Shown in pieces: positions 11,465 through 25,400 of a DNA stretch of 64,000 nt; position 1 is the first letter of the stretch, and every line of letters begins with the position of its first letter. The translations under genes and the position numbers were made by a program. This DNA comes from Ciona savignyi (Eukaryota > Chordata > Ascidiacea > Phlebobranchia > Cionidae). The stretch is taken from the NCBI GenBank assembly GCA_000149265.1, contig CH002711.1, positions 83,565-147,564 on the forward strand, given 5' to 3'. Under the pieces are notes generated by a model, which saw nothing but the letters and a program-made list of their open reading frames with translations, was not told where the DNA came from and did no database searches.

Positions 11465-14400
11465 ATGGAGGAGATGAATTTCGCTGGTGGATTTTCACAT
11501 AATATCTCCTCTGTGGCAAACCACTGGAGGATAACTCAGCTTTACGAAGCGCAAGCTTACGTGAATGTGCGTCGCCTGATATCAGAGTTTCAGTCGCTGC
11601 TCACAGAGCTGAATCTTAACAAGAACCAGGCAAACTTATATCATCTTGTATGTGAGAGATATGTCTCACACTTCCAACATTGCTTTAATCAAGAGATGGC
11701 AACATTTGATCATTCAGGAGGCTCTCCATCTCCACCCCGGGTCACCTCTGATCTAACAATATTCGAATTATCTCAGGAAAAATTGATTAAGGGTCATAAA
11801 AAGGAAAAATCTGATCCGACGTCAATATGTTCAGGACAACGTCCAACAAATGGCCTTTCTTGTGAACAAATGGAAACAATCGACACTAGTGGTAGTTTAG
11901 AGCGAACCGATCGACCGAACGGTTGTGTGAAAAGTGAGAAATCTGCAGAAGCTGAATTTTCTGATATTATGAAGACTTATTCTCATAAGTCACCCCAACG
12001 CAGGATGAGCGTAGATGAGTTGGCTCTTCGTTCTCTTAACAGCAATAGTTTTGGGGATGATGTAGGTTTGACGAAGAATGACAAGAAAAACAAGCAGAAA
12101 GTAAAGCGAGGTCTTTCATTGCGTGGTGGAGGGAAGTTACAAGTCAAATCAAAAGAAGAATTGAGCTCAAAGGATGTTGTTGGGGACGGAAAAGGAAATC
12201 TTGTTTCTTCCGTTTGGAATCGTTTGCGAAGAGGAAGCAATAGTAAGCCATCAAAGGTCTGTCATACTCTTTTAATGGGGTTCTACTGCTTGTTTTGTCT
12301 GCTTAAGTGTTCCTTAGTAGAGAGAAATTTACATAGGAATAAAGGTCGAAGTGTATAGATGTATTATATATGTCTCAAATAATATATATATATCAAACAC
12401 AAGAATGGCTAAAGATACTGCCACAACATATTTCATTAGTTATATTTTTGTTTCATTTTAGAATGCATAATTTTTTTTGAGAAACTAATCATCAAACAGT
12501 AATAGATTATAGTTATATAGTGTAAAAAATGTATCATAGATTACACTTGGGTTACGGCAGGCATGGTGTTTTATTGTGTTTCCCTGTAATGATGTGGTTA
12601 AAACTTTGCACACATTGTGCGACATTAACTCTATATTATTTTAACAGTCTTTGATGTCTCTTTCTGAACATGAGAAGTCACTTTCAGAAAGTACTGTAAG
12701 AACTGAAACCGTAGCAAGCTACATTAATGTCTCCACCACACATGCTGTTGATCCACAAATGTTCCAAAGAGCAAGATTGGTTATACGCCAAATAGAAGAA
12801 CATTTTCAAATTGAAGTATATTCTCCACCAAAAGTAATGTTGATTTTATTTATAAATACCAGTAAAAATAGGTTTTTTACCCTAAAAGTAATTTCGATAT
12901 TCATTTGGACAAATTGACAAATTTTCTTGAAGGTAACACGTTACTTTAAGATTTTTATAATCATAAATGGTGGTGTTAATTTGGTTTTGTACAGTTTTAC
13001 ATAATGGACTATATAGGTAGTGAATTTAACTGTTATGTGTCACTCATTTGTCTCTTTGTTTGTTGTGTTATGAGATGTACTTTACATAACGTGGTTGATA
13101 CTAATATACGTATTTGAAGACAACACACAATCATATCATTGTACAATTTGACTTCTACTATCCCCGTATGCTTAGTTTAATTAGCCAACTGTGTGCTTAG
13201 TGCAAAGGCTGTCATTATTACCTCAATTTGTGACAAGGCCATAATTACATTAGGTTTCATATTAATTACAGTTTTTAAGTGGAGTATCATGTGCTGGCTC
13301 TTAATGGCCTTAAGGTTACCTTCCAAGTGAGAAATACAGATCAAGATATTAAATAACTTTTATATCGAACAGGTCAGCAGCACATAACACCAATTATATG
13401 TCTTTCTGCAGATCACCAAAGCCAAAATTATAATTGACGGTATAGATATTTCTGAGGTACGACCCACCAATGAATTGGAAATGCCAGATGCAGATTACAC
13501 TTTAGTCATAAAGGTAATTATAGTTCAACCTAAACCCGAAAATAATCCTGTATTGCTTTGTTTTAAAATAGAGACAGTGCTTGAACAAATCTTAAGGGCT
13601 CAGACATAACAGTCGCCCTTTATATAATTAAATTCAATATTTATATATGTATACTATATTCAGGCGCGCCGAACGTATGAAAAGCCAGGGTATGCGATGG
13701 TTGGGAGAAAATCAATTTCGCGCCCAGCGCGCAAAAAAAATTGTTTAACATTTAATTGCCTTTATTGGACATTTCAAACTAGACTCTTTTATTGGACATT
13801 TCAAACTAGACTTTAATGCGTTTATTGGACATTTCAAACTAGACTCTTAACGTTAAAAAATTCGAGCTGGTACCGATTCGGCATGATTAGTAAAAGTATT
13901 ATTAAATAATTTAGAGCCCTCGCGTTCCTCGCGCTGATTGCAATAAAATCTCCAGCTAAAAACAAATTAAAATGAGTGAATAAATTGTATAAACTTCTCT
14001 TGTTTTGCAATGTTAACTTTAGACTACAACTGACATTTAGGGTAATGTCTCTTTCATTGCCACAAAAAGCGATGCGATAAAAAAGCAAGTTGTTTTTCGA
14101 GCTCTCACTTTAAAAGATGTTCGGACGTCTTCGCACGATAGTTCGGACGTCTTCGCACGATAGCGCTTTCGGTAAGGAGAAACGCACTACGCGTATTAGG
14201 TGGTCTAGTGTTAAGAGTTTCTTTAGACTGCTATATAGAATATAAGATATTATAGTAGCCAGTGGTTGTTGTACGCCTTTTTATTAAGCTTGTATAAATG
14301 TTTATAGCCCATCCAATCCTATAAAAAATCCTTAGCTTCCGGTTAGGTTATAACCGTCCGGATTGCAGCCAAAGGACCGATTATAAAATAATTGAATCGT

Positions 14401-17400
14401 CAGACGTAAACCATTCGACTTTCGTTACTCGCGTCGAATAATTGGTGAAACAAATGTTATATTCCAAAGGTGTATGTGCGCGTCTCAGGTCTGGGAAATC
14501 AAATGATCTTCGCAATTAAAGACGTACCTAAAAAGTAGTTTAAAATCAATTAAGTTAGGGCAGGCATAGATTCTACAGGGCATTACGCATCTAATTAATC
14601 ATTTTGTAAAACTAAATCATGCAAACAACAATAAATCACATTTTTAATCCTGAAAATTTTAATTGTGTGAAATGCGTAAAATAAGTTTTAACTTAATTTT
14701 CAATTTATGTGATAACAGACTGTTTATACTAAAGAAATATTAGATTACTCTCTCTTATCATTAGCGTGCGCTTCGATCGTTCGCACGAGTCATCAAAAAG
14801 ATACACGCGTCTACTCATTTCGGCCAGGTGCAAGTTGGACCAAGGCCAAACAATCCTTCTAATTACATGATACGCCGAAGATTGCTAAATAACTTAGGTT
14901 AAAAAAAACGGATTAGCGTTCCTAAATCTCATTAATACACTCGCTACCGAATATAAAACTTATGCTTGGAATATATCTTTAAATATCTTATAAAAACGAT
15001 CACAGCAAAGGTGCGACCAAATATATACGCAATACGCTATATATCGATTATAATAATACATATATATATATTATACGTTCTACCACAAATCGTATAAAAA
15101 ATTAAAATTTTATATGTTTTAAGCTTTAGCTTAAGCTTTATCTCTGCAGTTAAGTAGTGTAAATAACAGTTTAATCGCTTTATAGCTGTGAAGTAAAACT
15201 ATATTTCCTTCATAGTTTGCATTTTCGCGTCAGAAAATAAGCGTTTTTTGGACGCAATTTAGATCGCGATTCGATTGGCAAGGATTTTAATGATCGTGAA
15301 AAATTCTGATCGGCACAGCACTGGGTTTTACCGTGTATGTACTAATGTAGACACAAAAAACGCGTTGTTCTCCCATTGCGACGCTTGTATGTCTTGCGTA
15401 GTTGAATTGTAGTACAGACAGGCAAGTATTGTAGACGATCTGTGATCGTAACGCGTAAAAATCAGGTGATGCTGCATATCCTGGCAAAATGCCAGGGTAG
15501 GCTGGCGTACTCTGCATACCCGCGTTCGGCGCCAGTGACTATATTTAAGTCTAATAAGCCTGTATAAACCACAAGTTGAAATGTGCTCTCTAATTACATT
15601 TAAATATTAAGGACATCAATCCCTTAGTGATTTCTTAGATTGGAGAAATGTTTTGTGCTATTTGTATACCGTGTAGTATAAGAAATGTGACTCGACTGTA
15701 AGTTAATAATGCTTTGTGGATTACACGTGGCCACTTAAAATATATTTTCAAGTGCATTTTCAAAATGGATTACTCGCTCAAGAGGTCTTGGTATAACAAC
15801 CCCCCTTCTCTTTCTATTTATAACCTGTCTTCTTGACTTTATCTCGCTGTGTGTCGCCGGTTCTCAGCAATATTTCACTGCACAGTAGAAATTCACCTTT
15901 CTTATCATTTCCTTTAATCTGTTCGGCTTATCCAAAGTACTTCCAATATTTGCTCTATGTTATAACCCAAGGCCAGTGCTGTGATAGACTATCATTTTTA
16001 TCACTTAAATAAATAAGCAAGTAATTATGAATTGTGATATCGTGCAGACCACTTCTGCTGAATATCTCTTTAAATTGAACCAACGCTATGACTTTGCTCT
16101 GTGGCTTTCTGAACTAGAAAAATTGAGTACGAAGTATGGAAATAAAAAGTAAGTGCAATCTTTAGTAGATCTGATACTCTGAGTTAACCACAACTGATAG
16201 CTCAAGCCAAGTTGGTTGGTTGTGCTGTTTATGTACAAGAAACATTAGTTCAAAGCTAGTTTTTTTAACATTACCTATATTTTTAAACAGATTTGTTTTG
16301 GTAACACTTCAATTTTAAATCATACTTAGTTTTACTTATTGGTGCAAATTTAAGTTTTGATCGTTTATTAAACTCCTCAAATAAATGTACTTTTTAAATA
16401 AAAACATCGTCAGTGAATAGATACAGCTTTATGGTGCTTCAAATGATTGATGTGTAAATACGAAGCGTATCGCATATGTTGTGTACTTACTCGTAATTGT
16501 ATGTTCCCGGAGAGATTTACTTCAGCTTACATTTACTGCGTTCGATATATGGCCGACAGGAGAAACGTATTAATGATGGACTTTATGTCTAGTTTAATGT
16601 CGCAAGAACATATCATAAGAGAAATTTATTTATAATGGACTTTATCAGCATTTAATAAAACGTTAACGAACTTCAGTTGAATCCATCCGACGTAGTTGAT
16701 ATTTGTCTTGTAGCGTCCCGACGAACCGCCTCACTATCTATTGTTCCGGGCCCGACTTTAGCTCTTAAATTGCGAAAATCTGTCGTTCTCTGCAGGGGGA
16801 CTTCGGCCGTGCCGTGCCGCTCTGGTTTAAAAGTAATTGCTTTGTGGCGTAAGCTCTCTTGGCGAGCACCTTCTGCAGAGGCGCGCAAATAATTCAGGCT
16901 GCGGTCGCGGTGGTAAAGTGAATGTGGTGCTCGCTTTGCACACAACGTTTAGTTTCTGCAAAGCAAGTAGCACTGTTATCGCTGCCTGTATATTGCGCAA
17001 CTGTTTTATTGAACTACTACAATTTCAAATATTTAGATATTCACCATTGTAATATCCCAATTTTGGTTAAAGTTTGCAGGTCTACGAGTGCCACAAACAT
17101 CCGTTCGTCCCGGAACGACTGAGAAAGTCACCCACCGAAATAAACGATGAACCGATTGACCCGGAAAATCAGGTGATCCAGGCGCCCTCCAAGAAACGTC
17201 GCAGTTATAAATAAACCAGTCGGCTGACAGTCAAGAGAGATCTTGGCCGATTAATAGATTTAAGTCACCTGTTAACCAGACCGTTTACTAAGAAGGCTGT
17301 TGATCCGCGCACTTTCGATGTAAACTTTAATCCTTTATAGTGAATTTTTCTTTTTCCTAAAAACACATATTTTAAAGAACATTAATTATACGACACCATT

Positions 17401-19991
17401 ACTTTTCGTATAAAATGTTTATTTATAACATTTAAAACTGGTATATATTTGAGTGTCAAGCTTAAAAACCAGTACTTATTACATGATGGATGAGTCCTCT
17501 TTGTCAAGCATAATACTAGCAATTTGAACTTTATTTCACTTCGCCAAACCGGAGTAATATTTCAACTTGAGTCTTGACCTAAACAACAACCCAATTTCCA
17601 GGAAGCCATTGACTTTTCAAGCACCCCTCCCAATTCGGCGCCCTCCGTTTTGACTAACGGTGAGGAACAGGCCAATGACGAGTCCGCTGATTCAAATCAC
17701 ATCCCCGCCCAATGTAAGCCAAACCAATGCTTATAGCATAGTTGTTACTCTCTACATGTTGTTTGCGACGTACATGTTCTCACATATGTTCCAGCGTACA
17801 GCGTATCTATTCAGATATCGAAATATTAACTTGCGTCGAAATGACATATTTAAATTCCGCTGCAGAGATTAAGAATAAACCGAACACTATCGATTATTTC
17901 CCGTTCCTGCTGCTTTTTTATTCATTCTATTTAATTTGAAAATTTAAATTGCCAGTTAATTTTTGTTTTATAATGAACATTTTCTCGTTTGCAAATCCTT
18001 GTTTTTGTCCGCGTCTGCTCGAGTTGTTTATTAGAGAGAACCGCACTACCACCACGTTTATTACCATGGCGAAATTCCATTGAGCCCGCGGGAGGCCTTT
18101 ACTCACAGAGAATGAATGAGGATCTACTACAAACCGCTGAGTTAACTGGAATTGCTTAAAACCTATTCTAGACACACTGGTGTACTTATAATCATGTCCT
18201 TTTATTAGAATCGCTTTATCAGCTTGCACCGTCCCACAACACAAAAATTGCCTAATAATTGTGGTGAAGAATGTCAGAAAAGCGTACTAACTTGTTAAGC
18301 GGGAATGCATTACAGAGTTCCTTTATTTTTGAATACTTTTTTCCCATTTGACAGGGAGTTGTTACCGTTTAAATTAATAGTAGTACTGCCCGAATACGAA
18401 GTAGTAATTTACTTCTAAACGCTTTATTCAAGTACCTTATAACATAATTTTTTTTTTTCCATTTTTTCCGATTTTATATACCATCCCATCCCGCATTCGG
18501 TCCACAGTGGGATGTTGGGAGACCGCAATCTCCTCGATGGATGTGATTTCCTCCGCACAAACCGACAACCCGGACTCGGAACCCAAACCGCTGGATCTCA
18601 ACAAGTTCCCGTTTTTCCACGGGACGTTGTCGCGGCTTCGTGCCGCTGAGCTCGTGCTCAGTGGTGGCCACGGAGTCTTCCTTCTCAGGGTATCGGAGAC
18701 CCGTCAAAGCGGTCACGTTTTAACTTTTAATTTCCAAGCTCGAGCCAAAGTAAGTGGAGTTGTTTGAATATCGTTCGAAAGATGGTAATATGCAATCATA
18801 AGCAAGGTATTGGGGAAGAGATTAACGTAATTACAAATTTAATCTTGTCCTAAAGTTAATGTATTCATAATAAAACCGTACTTTACATCGATCTCCGTCA
18901 AAATCACGTAACCCAAATCAACAAACTTTACCATAATACCTACACAGCAATAAACTAGTTTCCTTATAAGGGTAATGTTTAATTGGCGAAATTATTTCAA
19001 TGGTTTGTAATAAGATTAATTAATATTTTCACGCTTAACCACAATGTCGAATGTAAAATGAATAAAGAAATGTTATTTATCAAAACAACTAACGCTTAAA
19101 TACAACTGAAATAAAATTACGAAAAAAAAATTCAAAGCCGTTAATAACCGCGAAATGGATAAGACCCCTTTCGGCGTGGTATACACGTAACAATAATGCG
19201 ATTCTATAAACTTTACGATTTATTTTATTATATTGCCATATATTTATTTATAACTTTTATCGCCATACGCCATATATTTATAATGAACCTGTATCTCCAT
19301 ATATTTATATATATGATTTCTCTTTCAGCACCTCCGATTTAGCATCGAGCCCGACGGACAGTGCACGGTTCAGCACTTGAAGTTTAACTCCCTGCTTGAT
19401 ATGCTTGGTCATTTCCGCACTCATCCCATACCACTTGAATCCGGGGGAGCCACCAATGTCTACTTGGCCGAGTATATTATTAACGAAGCGTGCAGTAAGT
19501 GTTCGGTTCTATGACGATTTATCAGTTTTTTTTATTCTGAAACTGGTTTGCTGTTTTAAGTGGTTATCTTTCCATTCAGTAGGCTTGACGTTAACAATTG
19601 AAAATGAACTTTTCTAGAATTTTAGCACCCACTTACACTGTTGTCCAGTATTTCTATGTCTTTATGTAAAATTTACCGTTTAGTGTGTAGTTCTTGTGTT
19701 CCGTTCAACTGGACGTATATATGTCGCTTCAACCACCAATAAATCTCTTTCTTGGCAGATTTTCGCAACGAAATTCAGAAGCAACAATCCGTGGAGTCGG
19801 AATCTTCCGAGTTGACGGAGAGCGCGACAGGCAGCTCCAACGCAGTCACTCCTGATTCCTCTTCGGTCGTCAACCTCCCATGTAGCTCGCGAGATTCGTT
19901 GCTGCAGGGCCAGCAAAGCGTTGGCAGCGACGGCGACTCCACTGGAAGTATCCATGTCCGCGCTGTGGACAACCAATACGAGTTCTACTGA
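11465..19991 (+). CDS. SH2B: SH2B-family adaptor protein (PH and SH2 domains), 9 exons
   Basis: Exons: 11465-12256, 12648-12833, 13412-13513, 16048-16148, 17073-17172 (5' edge uncertain), 17602-17713, 18508-18749, 19329-19494, 19759-19991. About 677 aa, within the SH2B1/2/3 range. SH2B adaptors bind activated JAK2 and receptor tyrosine kinases through SH2. The N-terminus ([14 protein letters not shown] onward, residues ~20-80) resembles the family's dimerisation region. The PH domain spans about residues 300-390 ([14 protein letters not shown], then [20 protein letters not shown], ending in the FALWLSEL helix with its Trp). The SH2 domain covers about residues 493-600 ([26 protein letters not shown] with the phosphotyrosine-binding Arg, then [15 protein letters not shown]). 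It ends VDNQYEFY with a C-terminal Tyr, as in relatives. The start at 11465 has a good context (accATGG); an upstream in-frame ATG is less likely. Confidence 0.88.
13761..13846. repeat. short tandem repeat, 3 copies, SH2B intron 3
   Basis: The unit TTTATTGGACATTTCAAACT plus AGACT occurs at 13761, 13788 and 13821, nearly identical each time, with spacings of 27 and 33 bp. The intron also contains a perfect 22-bp unit twice at 14119-14140 and 14141-14162 (gttcggacgtcttcgcacg plus ata). Confidence 0.85.
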
Positions 19992-22472
19992 TGTGCACAG
20001 CAACCCGCCAATCTTTCCTTCCGAAGTTCAATGTTTGCTTGCAATGCATCGCCAGAAATGGTTATTTCGCTGGAGCACTGCAGATACTTTCAATCTTTTC
20101 GTCTCAGAGAAACCATTTTACCTACTTCGGGGCATTTTCATTTTTAAAAGTTTCATTTTTTGTTTTACAAAAAAAAGTTTTCATTTTTTGTTTTACAAGT
20201 ACGGAATGTAGCAAGACTAATATGGAAGGAAAAGTTACGCCGTACTCGGAATGAAGGTGTAAAACCATATTTTATTTGTTTTAAACAGATGGTGCTTCTC
20301 TCCAAGTACGTTATTTTCTTGAATCAGGGCCTTTTTGCACCGTTCTTTATACATACTTTTCTTATCGCGACCGACACGATCTTCACTCAAGGTGTATGGA
20401 AAACAGCGAGCAAAGATATTTATACAAAACATAACATTGTGTTGGACTGACTTGTCGCCGAAAATCGTGTTTTCTTCCCAGTGTCGCTTAGGAAATTCCT
20501 CTTTTCTTTGTACTTTGCCCAGTTGTCGCAGTATTATTTCCATCCTTAAGCGCGTACGTGGCACACAGGCGTTTGCCAACTGGGTTCCCCAATCATTTGT
20601 CCAGGTCTGGTCGCGTACTCGTCCACACATCGTTTTGCCTGATGCGCTTAGGTTTTATTTTTTGGGCTTTTATACTTAATAGCAGGTGTACTTTTTCTGG
20701 TGTAACAAACACCCTTTGTGGTTTCTATATTGAATGTATTCAGCATGTACTGTCCTAATCTTGTCCTCGATATATAGTGTAGCTAGGTGTACACGGTTGC
20801 CAATGACTTAACCGAAACCGCCTTTCTTAAATAATTCAAGTTTAATAGAACGTCCTTTGGTGACCGCTGGTACATCAGCTACCTACCTTGATACAGCATC
20901 CACATGAGCAGACACCTCTCTGCTTTGGCCATTTGCGGCGAGGGTGAATTTTCTTTTTTTTACAATTTTAGATAATTTTGTGTATATTTTATCCTTACCC
21001 CGTTAAACCTCTCGTAGTTTTTCCAGGATTTATTGAAATATTTGACATGCAACTTGCTTGCTTCTGTTTGTAATTTAAAAAATCTTTCTATACCCAATTT
21101 AAAGATTGTTTTGGAAAAATGTAAAAAATATCTGTGCACTATAAACAAGCTCTAAATTATTTCAAGTTAAAAGTAGTCTTTGTACAGAATGAAATTTTCA
21201 ATTCTTATGTTCAGAATATGGTTCGTCAAATAAACACGAATGTTCCGTACATCGTTTACTTATATTGGCCTTATCGAAGCATTACTGTTGTTTAATTTAG
21301 ACTACCATTTAAAATTCGAAATAACTTGGCGAGTTAGATTTGTTTTTAGGCTTCTAGTTGTGTCTTTTCTTGTTCTGCTGTATTGCAATACAGCTGCACA
21401 ACAGAAGGATACGAACTTAAAACATGGTAATGGATGGTCCCGGTTAGATTCGAACAAAAACCTTTGTTATGGGATATGAATCCTTTTTTATATCCAATAA
21501 CAATAACCACACACCCCGAAAAAATCTGATACGCTGATCGACCGATTAGAACATGGAATATAACCTTTTCCTTGGAATTTTGACTAAACTTAAGCAAGAA
21601 AAGTTTAAACCTTTTTTAGGGCGAAGAGCATTAATTGAAGATTTTTCCTGCAATCGTTTTACAAATAGTGGTGGTTAACACGTAGTTAACTCTCTCCAGT
21701 CATTTGGTATTCCCTAAAAAACTCAGGTTTCTACATTAGCAGCATGAAGTCATAATGATTACTATACAGATTCAGCTCAGGCTTGCTTGTCGCCTATTTA
21801 AAATATCCCATTCTCGGTCAGTTTTATTGGACTTGTGGTTGATATTATGTGTCGTATGAGTTTCAACTCGATTGAATTTCATCGTCATATGAATAAAGTA
21901 GATATTTTATAGAATTCAAACTCTTTCATACATGTGATATTAGTGTAATAATGATAATTTAAAATAGAGTAAATAGTTTTTTTTCATACCGGCGATATAG
22001 TGGCGATAACGCCGAAGAAAGAATTTTTTTTACTTTTTTTCGAGAACGGGAATTCCCCTTCGTATTTTTGTAAAGTTCAAGGCAAACGATTAGTATATCA
22101 GTGAGAATTACTAAAAGTTTTAACCAGATCGGCTAACATTTTTTCCAATAACTTGGCGACCGAAGAAAAAAGAAAAATAAGAATTTTAGTACAATTTTGT
22201 TTTTTTTAATAACTGAATAAAAACAAAATTGTACTAAATGAGTCTTCCTTGGGCGATATTGCTCCGTACAATCTTCCCATATAAGTAAAATTTACAAGTC
22301 TCTCTTTTATACGTTTAATACGAAGCACAGCTTCACACGCAAGAACTATATATATAGTATAAAAAAGCATACACAATTGGATAGCATAAAAGTAGCGCGG
22401 GTAAAAGAACACTTTAATACATTAGAAATTTAAAAAGCTTCACTAGTTAATCGTATTAAATTAAATTCAAGT
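19992..22472. other. SH2B 3' flank and repeats, no gene seen
   Basis: The first several hundred bases are probably SH2B 3' UTR. A short tandem duplication of a T/A-rich unit (ttttcattttttgttttaca) sits at about 20147-20199. Near 21656-21705 and 21990-22200 there are copies of two dispersed repeats also present near 3530 and 8400. Open frames in 20160-20760 overlap each other on both strands and have no supported product. Confidence 0.5.
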
Positions 22473-25400
22473 TTATGTCCCGAGTGACGTCGTGCTCGTA
22501 CTTCGTTCATTCTTTTCGTTAGGCTGGGACTCTTTTTTCTGCTTTTTGATAAACTTCGCCAGCACTGACATAGCTTCAAATACGCCGGTTCCTTTTGACG
22601 CACAACACTCCTGTGTTTAAGGGGGAGTGAAATAGTTTACTTTGACGTTTAAAATATCTCTTCTTAATCATAAAAGCATTCTTTTAAAGAAAAGTTAATT
22701 TACTTTAGTTTTAATACTGTGTGTTATAGAGAACATCGTTTCGAACCTGTACGTGCCACATATATTCTGGAGGTAACTGATTGAGCTGGAGAATTCCTTC
22801 CATTTCCTTTTTGTTAACAGCTCCGGGAAGATCTTGTTTATTTGCGAGTACGACGAGCGGGATCTAAATATGTTTTACACATGTATTATGTTGCAAGAAA
22901 ACATATGCAAACTATTGCGTCCCTTAGTAAGTTATATGAAAGACATAAAATCTAACACAGCCGTTAGTTAAGAATATGTTATTATTTGACATTTTTTAAA
23001 TAACACCGTCGGTTACCATTGCATCATATAACGCGTCATCGTGCAGGTTACATGCGCCTGAAACCAGTGGATTAGTGGATTCTACCAAAACTGAAAAGAC
23101 TTAATCATAAAAAACACATTTTAATAGCTCCGAATACCCGATGGTGGACGCGATGTGCCATGCCGCTAATCCGCGCGAGAACGGTCTATTATATATTTTT
23201 GAAATAATCTGACGTGTTTTAAGTCTTGCGCTTTACCATCCACTTTTACCTTTACCATTAAGTCTTGCGGGTAAACATAAATATCCAACTGTATCCAATC
23301 TATATAAGATATATACAGCATAATAGTATTCTACAATTTAAACTACATAGTTCATATTTATAATTTTAAGGAGGTATGTAGTCTGTCATGAAGTATATGC
23401 TATATTTTTGTTAGAAACAGCAGCAGCAGGCATGTTTTATTTAGGTAAAAACAAACGAAATATTTATTATCTAGAAAAATAATGAGAGTTCTACTTGTAA
23501 CATTGCAAGCAATAAATAACTATATTACCTTCTCAAACATTTTTGTTTAACATGTTAAATAGAAATAAAACGAGTCCGCCTATCAAATATGATACAAATT
23601 GGAAAATGTTGAACGTACGAGAAAACAGAAAAGCAAAATGCACAGGCTAACATGAAAACTGAACTCGTTATTTTTAAACGGTAAAGGAACAATCTGAAGT
23701 AATTGCAACAGAAACAGGTGACATAATACCGTTCGTTACAAAAATCCTAAAATTACACAATTATATGTTGGCTTATACGGTGGCCGTAAACCTATCTATA
23801 ACGGTTAAATAATTTGGTACAGAAGAAAGTGTGGAACTTATTACGTATAGAACGATACAACGAATGTGACATTAGAAACATGTCATGATTAGCTTCTACA
23901 TAACTTGCACTTACTCTACGTAGATTTCATTCCATAATTACAATATTCTGATATTACAGTATGCATGCAGGTAAATTTGATTATATTACCTTAAACATGT
24001 CGTATTCCATAAGAATTGCATTCAATTCACTCGCCGCCTCGCCGAATCGTGTGTCATCTGCGCTATCTACTACGTATATCAACCCTGCGAGTTAAACCAG
24101 CCGCCATGTAAAATTGGATTATTAAGTTTTAATCAGAAATACAGTTTTTATTAGGTGTTAATTTGAGCGATAGGGAGAATAATTGTTTAAACGCCTTCTT
24201 TTGTAATAAATACCCGTAATAGTATTAAGTATCGTATAAAAGCGTTTATAAATAATGATTGTGGTTTCTGTTTAAAATTCTTATTTTTAATATGTATCGC
24301 ATCAAAGCGCTCACATGCTGTAGTGCTGGTTACTATCACGTTTTTACTTCATTTCTGCATTTGTCATCTCAAATTTAAAATGTAAAAAGATGTAAAAACA
24401 AGAGACGTGAAAGATTTAATTTGCGATAATGAAAGAGCTTAAAAATTTAAATTTTAAACAGATGCCACAATTGAATATTCATCAGACTACTGCAATCCTT
24501 TGGTCGGCTTTGCGAACATATGATGTATAGTTTTTTAAGTTTAATGCGTTTGGCATGTTAGCTAAGTCGGCTACAGGGCCAGAACATATATAGACCGGCA
24601 ACAGAAACTTTATTAGGATAGAAACCAGTTTCTGATTATATCGGGTTGTGACGTATAAGGAAAGGCACCAAAGCGGTCGCCGCCTGAACCTAGTAGATTT
24701 ATGGGTTTAAGCTAAAACAGAAGAAAATTTATACAACACACCGCAATAGTTTTAAACTCCGATGCTGCCCACAAGGTTATTTGTTGATTGTCCATGTGAT
24801 ATCCTTTTAGTTTCGATCATGTGTGAATTAAACATAAATATTCTATCTTAACATAATATGTACCTTCTGTGGATGTATAGTAGTGTTTCCATAGCTGTCG
24901 AATTTTATCCTGTCCCCCTATGTCCCATATCGTTAATTTCAGTCCTTTACACGGGGTAACCGTTTCGACGTTAAACCCGATCGTTGGAAGGGTCCTTGTG
25001 CAATCACTCAACTTTAAGCGGTGGAGAACTGTAGTTTTGCCTAAAAAAAGAAGATGAATTTTAAATTAGAGTAGAATATTGCTGATTCTTCCTGTGAATG
25101 GGAAAACCCAAAGGTCGACAGGACATTGTCAGATTGCCTCGTGATTAAATAAGGAAGGGCTCGCATACGGGTAATCTTTTACCTCGCACCCTCCGTCTGG
25201 TTTACGAAGATATTGCAGTGTGTTGTGTATACTTGAAATTTTCCTTATACAGTAGAACCCCACTTACCTGACCACCTATGGGACCGTGATCAAGCGGTCG
25301 CGTTAGCGGGGCGGTCGTGTTAGTGAATTTTGATTTGGAGCAAGTTGTCGTCATATGCGGCTAAAACGTCTGCATTTTTACAAAATTTCCACCAAATGCC

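Noticed and set aside
16918-16940. GTGCTCGCTTTGC, like the start of U6 snRNA
   Set aside because: Only about ten bases match; the rest of U6 does not follow and the position is within an SH2B intron.
16673-16945. Overlapping open frames on both strands in a CpG-rich patch
   Set aside because: No domain, no splice support in phase with SH2B; the openness is explained by the higher GC content.
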